Source: Hanleya hanleyi (Eukaryota; Mollusca; Polyplacophora; Lepidopleurida; Hanleyidae). From it: a stretch of DNA of 64,000 nucleotides. The stretch is taken from contig JAVTVY010025085.1 in assembly GCA_036873755.1 (NCBI GenBank), positions 1 to 64,000 of the forward strand, written 5' to 3'. Both the position numbers and the translations under genes were made by a program. Positions 10,585-23,605 of the stretch are shown in pieces. Within the stretch, counting starts at the first letter, position 1, and every line of letters begins with the position of its first letter. The notes under the pieces were generated by a model. It did not search any database. It saw only the letters and a list, made by a program, of their open reading frames with translations, and was not told where the DNA came from.

Positions 10585-12639
10585 CCTTACATGCCTTATG
10601 ATGGTAGGTTTAATCGATGTGATGGAAGCATGTGGCACTCGAGGCTTAAGAAACAGTTGAGCTTTACCTGTAACTTATTGTACCCTGCTGATTCTTTTTC
10701 ACTTGTTTATTTCCATAATAGCCACAACTTTGCCCTTGGGACCCTCGTCTTATGTGGAAACGATATGCATAACTGCGATTGACTGAATGACTACATTCTT
10801 GTGACGGGGAAATTCCAAATTTTCTAGTTGATATTATAAACATTTAAAACAACATAACGGTTGTGTTTCATGGTTGACTACAGAATCGGCTAGAGCAGAC
10901 GAAATGTCCACATTTATTTCTAACGTAAATTGATTTAGAAACACTGATGTAGCTCCAAACAGACTGGTTGAAAGTTACAGAATAAGCTAACTACTGACAA
11001 AGCCGTTGAATGGACTTCACGGGACATTCCCATTCCGTCCAATTTGAATAAATACACCTCTAAGTAATTTGTAGCAAAACTACTCTGACCTATCAAGTGA
11101 GTCTACTTTCCGAAAAGTCAAACTCTACCAAATTCAAATGACAGATGGTCCAAATTAGAGCTCTGCGAAAAGCAGTAAAGAGGGATTATTACAATGTTTA
11201 CATTTCTGAGTATCTATTTCTGGATAGTGATAATCCAGAAGGTATACATATCGACTATTATTATTTCTTATATCATGTGACTGAAACATGACGATATCAT
11301 TCAATGCCAAAGAATGTGCCTGGTTATTGGTAATTGTTGGATAAAATCTTTCAAGCCAGATCGCTGGCATTCATAATAAATAAAGAGTTGGGATTTATAA
11401 TGGACAAAGACTGTCTACTAAATGTCCAATCTGACACATGTACCTTTCTAGGCATTACTCGATCAAAATTGTACATTGGCCTTAGTGTGACTTCGCTAAC
11501 ACGCATGCTTCGGTTGATGTTAACTGATTTCTACATTCGTTTCTCTCATTCAGATTTTACGTAAGGGAAATGCCCGGATGCGATCACAAGTAAAATTAAT
11601 ACTTATATGATACGCTGACATTAATCCGGAGTTATAGTCAACAGTTTCAGATAGGGTAGGTAATCAAGTCTGGTTATTTGAAGATTTAAATAGCATAACC
11701 TAAGAATGACAGGAGCGAAGGAAGAAACATTTATTTTAACTCCAAGATATCGCTTACATGTACGTCCTGGCCCTTTATCACGATCAGCGAGGTTTCTGGT
11801 GATTTCCGGCTGCACCCCAATTATTATCCTTTTTCCAAGAACAAATGTGGACATCAAGGCGAAAGGGAAGATCGCGACACATTTTCGCTTTTTGAGCACA
11901 GTCTCCCGTCAACTGCTTGCTAATATTGGTTGCTTAGGTTACGTAATAATGCAATATGATCTGAAGTGGTAAAAAATAGTCGATGGCGATATGAAAGGAT
12001 ACTGATTTCCTGAGATTTTACAGATTTTCACTGCATGAGTTATGAGGTTTATGTTGCACTTCTACAACAGATGCTAATGGAAAGGTGCTCATGGATACTC
12101 CAGAAAAAGATAATTTATAGTGATCAATTTGCGATGTCAAAAAACAAGTTGCTTAGCATTCGTGTACATTGGAAATTTCATAGTGTTGTCTGAAACCCTA
12201 ACGGCGGGTTGTTCGAAATGCATTCTTTACGTATTTGTTTGTTTCCTTGTAACAGAGCCGCATGATACAATTTATGGAGACTAATTACTCCCCTAACTCT
12301 AATCAGTTCTTGAGATGGCACGTTTTCATGCTTGGAACATATATAATTAAAAACTGATTACTGTGGTCAGAAATAATTCCCAATCCATGTTCAAACAACT
12401 GGACTTCCTTTTGTCTATCAGTTTGCCAGTCGAGTTGCTGAAACGCCACACGGTAGAGTATCACTTCTTGTAACTAATTTTCACAGATTAAATCTCTGAT
12501 AAACCGTCACTTTGCAAGAAAATTATGGTTAAATTATTTATCAGGAGGTTCGCGTCTTAAATACGGCGTTTAAATAATTATTCAAATTTTTGATAGTAAC
12601 GAGTTTGGCGGTCACCGAATGGAAATGCTGGGTCGAAGG

Positions 12640-15509
12640 GAAAGGAAAAGATCACGACAGGTTTTCACCTTTTCGATTTCTCACGATTTCGAAAGCGAGG
12701 ACTGTTCTATAACATTTGCTGCCTCGGTTTTTTAGCAATGCAAAATATTCTGACGTGTAAAAAAGTGGATTATATGGATATGAAAGGCTAATGATTTCCT
12801 GGTCTTAATACATATCCTCAATGTACGTGTTACGTAATTTCTGTTGCACAAAGATGGTCATGGCGTGGTGCTTATGGGTAAATAAGGATAATCTGGAATA
12901 AGAGACAGCGTGATGATCAATCTCTGATGTCCAAAAGAGGCTTATTCTAAACCAGGTCGTACTAAACAACTAACGAAGTTCATTCTTCGTGTACTGTCTT
13001 CCTCCTGGCTAATATGTCATCCCATAACTCTAATCAGTTTCTTGAATTCCAAGCTAACATGTTTGAAACAGTTCTAATTAAAAGCTGACTACGCTGTATA
13101 GACACTTCCATTTAGTGTTGAAAACCGATCTCTCGATGCTCAATCAATATGACAGTAGTGTTCTAATTGATATTCACAAAACTCCAGAGCTTAAAGTGTC
13201 ACTTTTTAAACTAATTGTCACAGTCGAATCTGACGTAAAATTATGAGGAATAAATTGAAGTATGTCAACGAATATATTATTTCGACACCGGTTACGCGAA
13301 TAATTTCTCTCATTAGAGGTGAATCCCACATGAAACAGAGACTGTTCACACTCACTAACAAATAGCGCTCCTTGATACCGTTTGGGCAAAATGTTTTTGT
13401 CCATTCTTCTATTGTGGCATACAGTACCGACCAGATTAAAGGTTCTAACTAACGCATTAGAGATTAAATTCGAGCACGTTACGATTCACAGCATGCCCGT
13501 TAGTAACCTGCTAACGCGGCCTTAGAATGCGTTAGGAGAGCGTTACAAGCAGGTTAGCTGTGAACAATGAGTGCGTTCGATCGCTAATTTAACTGTCTCG
13601 TGGGCTCTTCGAGCGCGTTACGTTGAACAATAGTTGCGTTAGAAATTTTTAACAACCCCTCACCTCGTCGACAACGCCTATTATATATGAATGCGTATAT
13701 ACGGTATATATGCATTTGGAAATAAACATAACCTTAACAAAATATATATATATATATTAACTTAATAGATTTTAATTCACGGAATGACAATCAACGTTCA
13801 TTTCTGACCGTCGGATGTTGAGGTAATCAACTTATCCTTCCGGTTAGATTTTGTTTAGTGAATTTATTATCTATTTGTACTTGAGGTAATATTGAGTAAC
13901 ATTGAAATACATATGGTCATGTCATTATGTAGGAGTTAAGGCAATTAAAAGTACTTGTTTGAGGCGAAATTGTTGTGACGTATTTTTTTTTAGTTAGAAA
14001 TGGTGATCGCAGAACGAATATAGACAAACCCGACATTATGAGATATCTTGATGTTTCGGATACTACCAGTAATTCTAGTACGGAGGCAATTAGTTTTAGT
14101 GTCGATGCAATCAAATTTATTAGCATGTCATCGCCATTGAAACGAATATATCAAACTAATTAATTATATCATTTCCTATCTTCCGGTTTACGTAGATGTA
14201 TGCCTAATTTGTTTGGCTGGTCATATTCGTCCCGCGAGTGCGTTAGGTCGGACAAAGCGCACGTTAGTGTAACCATCATGTCAATTTCTCCGAGGGCGTT
14301 AGGTTGAACAAAGAGCACGTTACTGACCCCCGCTGTCGCGTCTGGTAGCTGCTCGACCTGCTCATTGTCCGAGCGCGTTACGTAGAATAAAGAGAACGTT
14401 AGCAGACCGTTAGACGTACGTTAGCACTTTTCGAGCGCGTTTCGTTGCGTGTTAAGCCTCCCACTGAGCGCATTAATTTGAAGCGCGTTAGTCCGTTAGA
14501 TGAGCTCGTTAGGCGAACCTTTAATCTGGTCGGTACTATAGTTATCACTCTTTAATATTGTGTTTAAATAAGCACACATTTTCTTAATAGTAACTAGTAA
14601 TCAGCGAACAAGTATGTTGAGTCGGGTTCCTTCATCCGTGCTTTCGAGACAGCTATTTCATGGCTAATTGGTGTGCCACTCTGTGAACGCTTGTTCATTT
14701 GAAAGCACCAGGAACTGAAAATCAACTGGACAGGAACTATATACATTTACCAAAATAGCAAAGTCACTGTCTTAATGTTTCCATTAATAGTGATCAATTC
14801 GTATTGAGAATAATTATCGAAAGAAGCTTGCACTTAATGTCATAGTAGCAAAAATATATTTAATGCTCTCTCGCGATTCCATTACGAGTTCCCTCATGCG
14901 CGGAGTAGTTCTAATCCGTGTAATTAACCAATTGACATATCGTACGAATGGAAGATTTATTATCCTTGCGTTAGCATAAAATAGCATACATGATCAAACA
15001 GGTCGAACAGAGCAGAAAATTGTACAGGTGCAACCTTTTCTTTGTCTAAGCACCGCTTGACAGCTCTTTCTGTAAGCGGAACAGAGAACAGGTTGTAGAA
15101 GAGAAATCCAACTAGCATTCCATTCCACAGTCCATTCAAGATAAAATGACCGGCCGTTCTAGTCTCATCAGATATATTATTTTTCTATTACCTCTATTTC
15201 AATCTTTGGCCGACCATAAGCAATACAAATTCAATACGATTACAGTGATTCGAATGACGTAACAGCATTTATTGTCTAATGCGAACACAAAATTCAAATG
15301 AGGCATTATATCGGGTTTACCTGTATAGTCTGATGTAACAGAAAACTTCACGGGATTCTCTTGTCGATGTGAGTCGTTCTAAGCAAATGCATTTAAAGCG
15401 CAATTATAAGATTACAAGATGTAGTTCAAGAAACGAACCACCCTAAAAATGTTGTGTGTGCACAAATGTTGAGCAATGCTCATGGTTTAAAGAACATGGA
15501 TTTGTAAAC
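12640..15509 (+). repeat. Long unit, copy B2 (3' part only)
   Basis: It is nearly identical in order and sequence to copy A 5,460-7,370, for example AATCTGGAATAAGAGACAGC at 12,891 and 5,711, and CGTACGAATGGAAGATTTAT at 14,941 and 6,654. It starts abruptly after B1 and ends at GGATTTGTAAAC before the Harbinger-like element. It contains the 1,117-bp TA-flanked element (13,422-14,538) and retains about 100 bp at 15,140-15,260 that copy A lacks. Confidence 0.8.
13422..14538. mobile_element. 1,117-bp non-autonomous DNA element, TA-flanked, with GCGTTA subterminal repeats
   Basis: Inverted ends of 24 bp match at 23 positions: CAGTACCGACCAGATTAAAG at 13,422, and the complement CTTTAATCTGGTCGGTACT at 14,519-14,537. 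Both sides are flanked by TA (13,420-13,421; 14,539-14,540). The equivalent site in copy A (6,244-6,256, GTGGCATAGTTAC) has a single TA and no insert, which proves the ends. The 200-300 bp next to each end carries about twenty variants of GCGTTAGG / GCGTTACG in both orientations, while the centre (13,690-14,210) is AT-rich with a (TA)n run near 13,743. The TA duplication and CAGT start suggest a pogo or Tc1/mariner relative. No transposase ORF is present. Confidence 0.87.
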
Positions 15510-15512
15510 TAA

Positions 15513-17418
15513 GGGGTCACGTCCAATCGTTCGAGACGGTTTCTCGATTAAAACCGATAAATATCTCGTCTCGAAGGGTTCCGGTTTGCTCCCGATTTTC
15601 TCTCGAAGCACAAGTCCATCTCGATCCACCTCGAAATAACTCGACTTGCTTCGAAAGTGGATTCGAGATGCCTTCAGTCGGAAGTCCATTCGGAAGGTGT
15701 GCTCTATAAATATATAATTCTCTGTGGCAGTGAGGTTAACCTCGGCGAGGACATATACATTAAAACACGGATAATGAATCAGATTGAACAAGATTCATTT
15801 AATGTTATTTTGTTTTCCCCTCTAGGGATTTGTAGCCGCATACTTGCTCTGACAGCGGAAGTTCTTTGCATGTTATGTATGGAAAGAAAGAAACATCATC
15901 AATTGAAATTGCATAAGCAGGCTCATTAGTGTTCAGTGTAACATATTTCGAACCTTTTTTAGAATTTGAATCACTATATGAGATACGCCCAGGAACTGCG
16001 CAATGAAATAAATTGTGCAAATCTGAAATAAAATTCCATATGTTCGCCTGAAAGTATATCAGATTCAGAGATCTTTATTGACAATAATGTAGAATCTTGA
16101 CTTGAAAATTATGGTACCACGTTTTGCTAGAGATTTCCCCTGTTTTCAGAAATGCAGGAGCATTGAAGACCAGGGGAGCAGCAGTTAATTCACTGGAAAT
16201 CGGAGAATCTAAACATAAACGCTCGATCAATATGTTTGATCATTCCCTATCAGCCTTTCACACAGACAAAATGCGGCATCGTCGATAGTAAAATGTATGG
16301 AAAGCGCAATTTTAGAAGAGTGTGTCCGTTGGTCTAAAGACTGATTGCACTCTGAATTGACCGGTAATTACTTTCATCATCTGATTAATTTGTTAGACAC
16401 ATGAAATCAGGAAAAAATAATTGAATGTGAGTATATGTTCCCGTTTCTTTGTTTGTTGTTTTTCTTTCTTTTAAAGATATTAACCCCTCTCTCTTCGCTG
16501 GTGTTTCAAATCGACGGGTTTTTTCTCAGACCGACTGCTGTGCGCATTATCGACACCTCTAGTTCCGATTTTCAGAATTTTCGCTCACCTGCAGGCAAGC
16601 TTATATCAGAAATAAACTGTGTTGATATAATCTCCTTATTTGAACTATATCACAAGAGAGTAAATCACAGAAAACGGAATCGGCAATGAATAATAGAATA
16701 ACTTTATGTTAGCTCCACAGCAATAAATCAGATCTTTAGATAACAACTTGTGCTATATACCCGGTACACCGACTTCTAATTGTCTATCAAAGAAAGTTAA
16801 CATAACTTAAAATTTTCGGTAGAACCGATTAAAGTTTGGGTCGAAATGACTTTATATAACAATATTATCATTATTATTCAGATGATATCTAGTTGACGTG
16901 TCATTTATTCCACGTCAGATATTACTGTCGATATGAGAGCGTGTTGTTCAATTATATTGATCAATTTATATGGATAAATGACACGTTTTCTGTCAGTTTG
17001 ATTCAGTAAACATCAGGACAAATCGATCAAACGATTAAATCGATTCAACGTGCAATAGCATGGGAAAATTGTTTAAAAAACAGCTGTCGGGATTCTATCT
17101 TTAGCTGCGATATGCGTATACGACGAGCGCTCCCAAAATATTCTACACGCGTAAAATTGTGATCGCCTGAGAAGCAAAGAAACGGTCAAATTAACGGCAA
17201 AGGCACACGGATATATGGAAACCGGGACCCCCTTCGAGATTACCGATCAAATACGTATCCATCTCGAAAACCGGAACGTTTCGATCGAGATAGAACCGGG
17301 AGCAAACCGGGAGACGTCGCCAGGGGTCCCGGTTCTGCCCTCCCGGTTTCAGCCGAGAAATTTATCGATCCATCTCGAAGGCATCGAGAAAGTGCCTCGA
17401 TTAATTGGACGTGACCCC
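15513..17418. mobile_element. 1,906-bp PIF/Harbinger-like non-autonomous element (TAA target duplication)
   Basis: Perfect 15-bp inverted ends (GGGGTCACGTCCAAT and complement) are flanked by TAA (15,510-15,512 and 17,419-17,421). Weaker complementarity continues inward (TTTCTCGAT blocks). A 3-bp TWA duplication and a G-run start fit PIF/Harbinger; that is inference from family features. Both subterminal zones (15,530-15,700 and 17,215-17,410) are dense in CTCGA/TCGAG words, and the 1.5-kb centre is AT-rich. The frames covering the ends (15,480-15,791 minus; 17,215-17,421 plus) are low-complexity translations of these repeats and not genes. There is no DDE transposase, and the Myb-like partner ORF of autonomous Harbingers is absent. 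Confidence 0.82.
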
Positions 17419-19111
17419 TAAATGAAACTTTTCTACAGAATACGCAGCATGCAGTGATAGTACTAAGCAAATACGACACTTAAGACACTTAACCATTGAT
17501 AAAATATGTATCAAGAGAAGTGAGCCACTGGGTCAGGATAGACGGCCAAAGTGGAAGCCTTTGGGGAAAAAGGCTTTTGCAGCACGATGTAGACGATTAC
17601 TTGTTTTCTGTTGATTCAATTTACTTACACGAACGTAGGCGAAAAAGTGGGCGACAAACACGAGATGGAAAAGAATGTGTGCAATTTGATGGTGTGAAGA
17701 ATAGAGGGAACTTTTCAGGGAATAATTCAAAATCGCGTAACAAATAGTTGACTTTCCTGATCGTTTATTTCGTCCTCTGGTACAGCGTTCTGATCTTCCA
17801 AGTGTCCAAATCAATTAAACATTCATGATTCCTTGACATCTGCTACTGTTCCAGTTCACCGTCGCCATGAATCATTTTTAAAACACTGCTTTAGTTCTGT
17901 ACATTCATGTTAGATGTGATTGCTTTTCAGCTCAAGGCGAGGTGTGTTATCGTTACCACTGGTTGTGCCACAGATTAAGCGAATGATCCTCTGGTCACGA
18001 TCCCTGTCAGTGAATCACTATAATCGCAACTTTTCTCCGTTTATACATGATTTATCGAAACCTATCACGCCAATGCTAATGAGTGCATCTCGTTCTTTCC
18101 TTGAATTGATCCCTGTGGTTGATCGAGTATGTCCAGTATCCGTTGCATTGTTTCCCGTGTAAGACTGAAGCCGCACTGTTAAGTTATAACAAATGTTTAG
18201 TTCAACTCTCGCATAATGGACACAGGTGTCGCTTTTAGCTTCCCTCCGGCTATTATTGTACAACATTGGAAAACATTTATTTGTGTCAGCCTTTATCTGC
18301 GTCACCTCTCCGTGTTTGTTTGATCGGACTGACCATTCCACCGCACGTTAGCCCCTGATAGCTTTGCCACTCAATCTTCGGAATAGGAAAATTGCTCTCA
18401 CCTGAAATTCTACGCGATGCATTGCTTAAAAATGTCTGAAGATAACGATTCTCTTTACAATTACCAGGTAATTTTTAGAGAGAATAGAAAGAAATTCGAT
18501 CAAGTTAGCTCTCCAGACCCAAAAGTAACAGAAATGCTGAATGGTGGATGATGCTCTAGTCTGGTCGAGTTAACCAAGATGATATTCTCTGGAGCAATCT
18601 CAGCTATTTGGAAAAATATCACAGGATCCATTTTGCCTCTGAGGAAATATAATCTCAGAACAACTGGATCTGATATCGGTCTAATACTATTACTACACCA
18701 GGATTCAACTTGTTTTGCAATTCTTATTTCGTGTTTCTTTGCGAAATATTCGATCAAGAATTAGCTAAATCAATTTGCTAATACGCACTTTAAAACACTC
18801 TACTTTCGGGAATAATTCTTATATTCTTAATTCTTATTCTTACACCTATACCGACAATATGCCACAGTCATATACCAAAGAGAAGCCATATTTTTGCCAG
18901 ACTTGTGGTTCTCTAATAGCCAAGTACCTTTCGGCTGTCGCTGTTTCAGGTGTATCCCAATCAAAGTTGTTGTTTGTGTACTAGCAGATATCCACGTCAT
19001 GCACCATTTCTTCACACTACTTTAAAATAGTATAGGAAGATAAAAATATTACAGCGAACGTATTTCCAACAAACTTCTTGATAAATGTATAGGCCGCGAA
19101 GATACAAATTG

Positions 19112-19977
19112 TGATATATCGATTCTTAGCCACCATACTTGTCCCAGCAATTTTATTATATTAACGTTTTCCTTGAGTGAAAATTCATGATTTCATAAGC
19201 TTTTCTTACTGTCCCTTGTTATCGGTATATGCTGTACGTTGTATGTTATATTCGAGGCTGACAGTTTAACATGAGGGAATTGTTTTCGATTCTGAATACT
19301 GTTTTGGTAATATAAACATCCTATTTCAATGACCCTTTAGGTCAGCTATTGTGAACACAACTATTTGTGAGAAACAGTTATGTAATTTCAAATTAACAGG
19401 ATAACATAGAAACTGCTTGTGTAAGGGTAATGAATTAACTTTGGTTTTGACGGCTGAATTTATGTAATGCGACAGATTCGTGGTCTGCTTGTCATAATTG
19501 CACCGAATTTATAAGGACATTTATGTTGGGTTAAATTGACATTGTAACGTATAGCATTGTATATAATGGAATGAACGGCACATACAGACAGGCCAAAACC
19601 ATCAGGTCTCACAGAGGCTCATGTCTCCAATGATAGATATTTCTATCTCCAGGTCTGAAAATGACTGTTTACGGAATGGTATGATGTTGATGAAGTTATG
19701 CTAGTGTGCCTGCCAAATGTTGCCAATCATCCCTAAGTTAGGTGGAATGAATTTAAAATAAATCGGCTTAATATTCAACGGGCATGAACTTCGTTTTGTT
19801 GTATCCTGTCTCATTTAATGAGGCTATCAAGTCTTCGAGAAATCTCAGAAGCCGGACCTTGGAATCTATTATTCTATAAGTTTTATGAAGACCATCCCCT
19901 GAGTCTGAGACGACTTCGCGTTACAACATCTTTAAGATCACGCGCGCAAGCCCTGTCGTCTTGAAGACCGCAAATTG
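19112..19977. mobile_element. 866-bp insertion in copy C, family unknown
   Basis: Copy B1 reads directly through the equivalent site (8,980). The insert is bounded by CAAATTG at 19,105-19,111 and again at 19,971-19,977, a possible 7-bp target duplication. I see no terminal inverted repeat, no poly-A and no coding domain inside. Near its 3' end it has a GC-richer patch (CACGCGCGCAAGCCCTG) and GTCGTCTTGAAGAC, a short palindrome. Confidence 0.5.
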
Positions 19978-20657
19978 CATAAAATGTATCACATGTATTA
20001 ATATACAGGAAATGAATAGTAAAACCCAGAAACCTGAAATGAGCTCTCGTGCATGGAGAAATCTGGAACTGATCCAGAAAAACATATCTTCGGAGATAAT
20101 GATAAATAATTCATTTGTTTATTAGTTCAGTGATTTTCAAAAGATTTCATATTATCCTCAACAAATTCGCGATTGAGCAAAGAATATTAAATTTTGTAAA
20201 TTGATACTTAGGAAAACCTGATCTCAAAGACGGGTCATTGCGCTAATGAGTTCTGAATGTACATGGGATGGAGCATACATCCCCATTAGACAGCAAAAAT
20301 ATTTTTTTATTAAATATGAATGGCCCTATGAAGTCATCTTAATGCAACCATGACCACCAATCAATCTTCCCAGAATCAGACAGAAGCGTCTATCTAATTG
20401 TGTAATTACTGCTTAAGCCCTGACATTCTAATGACTAGAAACATTATCCCAATATCCACGGCATATTAGTATCTTCAACTTACATAATATTGTTTATGTC
20501 AAGCGATATTCTAGTACAAACTGATTTGTTGATTGTTTGGTTAAGTTGCAAAAAAACGGATTGACTTTTCAAGTATTATTGTCCAGTAATAATCATTTGA
20601 CGAACTTTTGAATTCCTCCAAAATATGCAATGGATTTCATTCATCAGCCCTTATTGT

Positions 20658-20895
20658 GGGGTCCGGTGCATCACGTTGGACACAGCGGTTCTCGTCAGAT
20701 CACCGGAGTTATGCAGCGTTGAGCTCAGGCAATACTTGGATGAGTGACGGGTGCTGTACTGGCTGGGTTGATCAGTATCCAGGATAATAGGAAGTGGACA
20801 CTCTCGTGTTCTGGCACATAAAGGCACCGTCTTGATATGACTGAAAAAAATGTCGAGAAAGACGTTAAATCCTACTCCTTCACTCACTCACTCAC
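20658..20895 (+). mobile_element. 5S rRNA-derived SINE, copy in C (duplicated with the unit)
   Basis: It sits at the same position in the long unit as the B1 SINE. 5S-like words are CACGTTGGACACAGCGG, TTCTCGTCAGATCACCGGAG and ACTTGGATGAGTGAC. The A-box is more decayed than in B1 (GTTATGCAGCGTTGAGCTC). It has the same C-box deletion, body and (ACTC)n tail. Flanks are CCCTTATTGTGG and CCCTTATGATGG, a 10/12 match. B1 has nine extra bases (ACATGCCTT) before the right flank. Because the position is shared, one insertion predates the B1/C duplication. Confidence 0.82.
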
Positions 20896-23210
20896 CCCTT
20901 ATGATGGTAGGTTTAATCGAGGTGATGGAACCATGTGGCACTCGAGGCTTAAGAAACAGTCGAGCTTTACCTGTAAATTGTTGTACCCTGTAGGTTCTTT
21001 TTCACTTTATTATTTTCATAATAGCCACAACTTTGCCCTTGGGACCCCCGCCATATGTGCGAGCGATATGCATAGCAGCGATTGACTGAATGACTACATT
21101 CTTGTGACGGGGAAATTCCAAATGTTCTAGTTGATATTATAATCATTTAAAACAACATAACTGTTGCATTTCATGGTTGACTACAAAATCGGCTAGAGCA
21201 GACGAAATGTCCACATTTATTTCTAACGTAAATTGATTTAGAAACACTGATGTAGCTGCAAACAGACTGGTTGAAAAGCACAGAATAATCTAACTACTGA
21301 CAAAGCCGTTAAATGGATTTCACGGGACATTCTCATTTCGTCCAATTTGAATAAATACACCTCTAAGTAATTTGTAGCAAAAATACTCTGACCTATCAAG
21401 TGAGTCGGACTTTGTCTACTTTCCGAAAAGTCAAACTCTACCAAATTCAAATGACAGATGGTCCAAATTAGATCTCTGCGAAAATAAGTAAAGAGGGATT
21501 ATTACAATGTTTACATTTCTGAGTATCTATTTCTGGATAGTGATAATCCAGAAGGTATATATATCGACTTTTATTATTTCTTATATCATGTGACTGAAAC
21601 ATGACGATATCATTCAATGCGAAAGAATGTGCCTGGTTATTGGTAATTGTTGGATAAAATCTTTCAAGCCAGATCGCTGGCATTCATAATAAATAAAGAG
21701 TTGGGATTTGTAATGGACAAAGACTGACCACTAAATGTCCAATTTGACACTTGTACCTTTCTATGCATTACTCGATCAAAATTGTACATTGGCCTTAGTG
21801 TGACTTCGCTAACACGCATGCTTCGGTTGATGTTAGCTGATTTCTACATTCGACCATTCATATTTTACGTAAGGGAAATGCGGAGATGCGATCACAAGGA
21901 AAATTAATACTTATATGATACGCTAACATTAATCCGGAGTTATAGTCAACAGTTTCTGTTAGGGTAGGTAATCAAGTCTGGTTATTTGAAGATTCAAATA
22001 GCATAACATATGAATGACAGGAGCGAAGGAAGAAACATTTATTTTTACTCCAAGCTATCGTTTACATGCACGTCATTGTCCTTTACCATGCCGAGCGAAG
22101 TTTCTAATGATTTCCGTTCCAACTTCTATTATTATCTGTTTTCCAAGAAAAATTATGGCCATGAAAGACGAAAGGGGAGATCGGGACAGATTTTTGCTTT
22201 TTGACCACAGTTTCCCGTCAAAATCAGAACTTTTGGGTTATATTTATCGCCTGGGTTACGTAACTATGCAAAATGATCTGAAGTGGCAAAAAATAGTCGA
22301 TGGAGATATGAAAAGATAATGATTTCCTGGGCTTATTACAGATTTTCACTCCATGAGTTTATGCTGCACTTCCACAAAAGACGCCAATGGAAAGGTGCTC
22401 AAGAGTAATTAAAGGATACTCTCGAAAAAATACTGTAGAGTGATCAATGTCGAAAAAATCGTTGCTTAGCTTTCGTGCACGATGGAAATTTCACAGCGTT
22501 GGTCTGAAACCCTAGCGGGGGGTTCTTCGAAATGCATTCTTTACGTATTTTTTTTTCGTTTTCTCGTAACATAACCGAATGATACACTTTTAGGAAGACT
22601 AATTCCTCCCCTAACTCTAATCAGTTCCGTAGATGGCAACCTGTTATGTTTGAAACATATACAATAAATAACTGATTACTGTGGTCAGAAATGATTCCCA
22701 ATCAGTGTTCAAACTGGTCTTTCTTTGGTCTACCAATGTGCCAGTAGAGTTCTAATTTACATCGCTAAAACCCCACACGGTATAGTGTCACTTTTTATAG
22801 GTAATTCTCACAGATAGAATCTCTGGTAAAAATATGATTTAATTAATTATAAGGAGGTTCGCGTCTGTGTTTAAATAATTATACCAATTTTTAATATTAA
22901 CGAGTTTCACTGTCAGCGAATGGAACTCCTGGGCCTGTCTCAGTTCCAGCTTCCCTGGTCTGCTACACTCTGAGCACTCGTTCATTTGGAAGCACTAGGA
23001 TCAATAAATAAATTAGACATGAACTATACACATTTGCCAGAATAGCAACTCGTGATCAGTGTCTTACTTCTGCCACCAAAAGTGGTACCTTCGTCTTGAG
23101 AATAATTATCGGGAGTACTGGGCATTTGAAGCCATTTACCAAATGGATATATATTGCTTTGTCGTGGTTCCGTCACGAACTGCCTCGTGTACGCCTTTGG
23201 TACCTCATTT

Positions 23211-23605
23211 TGTTTTATAGGAATTTTCTTGATTTTTATTATATCCTTTATTAAGTTTCCACCTGTTTTGTCTTAACTATTATTATATTTCACACATTTG
23301 GCTAGACAGAGCTTTAAGACCTGTTGAATATTACTCACTCATACTTTTGTTTCATGCTTTTTTTTTTTGTTTTTATACATACTTGCCACGTTTCACTTGA
23401 TACCGGATGATCCTTTACCATCGAAAATCCTACAAGTGATTACTAAGTAACACTGATATTCCCCCTCCAAAACAAATAAAGAAGCTACCTGGACCTCTTT
23501 TGGATGTAATCGAACTATAGGAACAAAAGAGTTAAATTGGTTTTATCATTATTTTATTGTATTATGGTTAAGCATAAGTTGGTAACACGGGTATATACAT
23601 TGCTT
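23211..23605. other. AT-rich spacer between copies C and E
   Basis: There is no gene and no repeat I can match elsewhere in the window. It has T-rich runs (for example 23,357-23,372). Long-unit homology resumes near 23,610. Confidence 0.4.

Larger units (their letters stand above)
7382..12625 (+). repeat. Long unit, copy B1
   Basis: It begins at the conserved head TGAGCCACTGGG and is colinear with copy C (17,515-22,940) at high identity, with gaps. Differences are a threefold 351-bp tandem repeat (single copy in C) and the absence of the 866-bp insert that C carries. It contains the 5S-derived SINE at 10,347-10,584. Near 12,620 it jumps in the middle of homology from sequence equivalent to copy C position about 22,930 back to sequence equivalent to copy A 5,460, marking a recombination joint with B2. 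Open frames in the head (7,382-7,627 and its C equivalent at 17,496-17,747) are similar in both copies, but they are disrupted in D and match no domain I know. Confidence 0.8.
17515..23210 (+). repeat. Long unit, copy C
   Basis: The head AGTGAGCCACTGGGTCAGGA at 17,519 matches B1. It is colinear with B1 to about 22,940, then continues through CACTCTGAGCACTCGTTCATTTGG (22,967) and CGTGGTTCCGTCACGAACTGCC (23,164), matching A at 6,395-6,610. It is therefore the most complete long unit, although it lacks the block equivalent to 12,700-13,430 of B2. Insertions are an 866-bp segment (19,112-19,977) and the 5S SINE (20,658-20,895). Confidence 0.78.

Noticed and set aside
10433..10660. 75-codon frame downstream of the 5S-like sequence
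   Set aside because: It lies entirely in the SINE body and its (ACTC)n tail.
15480..15791. 103-codon minus-strand frame rich in charged residues
   Set aside because: It overlaps the TCGA-rich subterminal repeats of the Harbinger-like element and shows no transposase motif.
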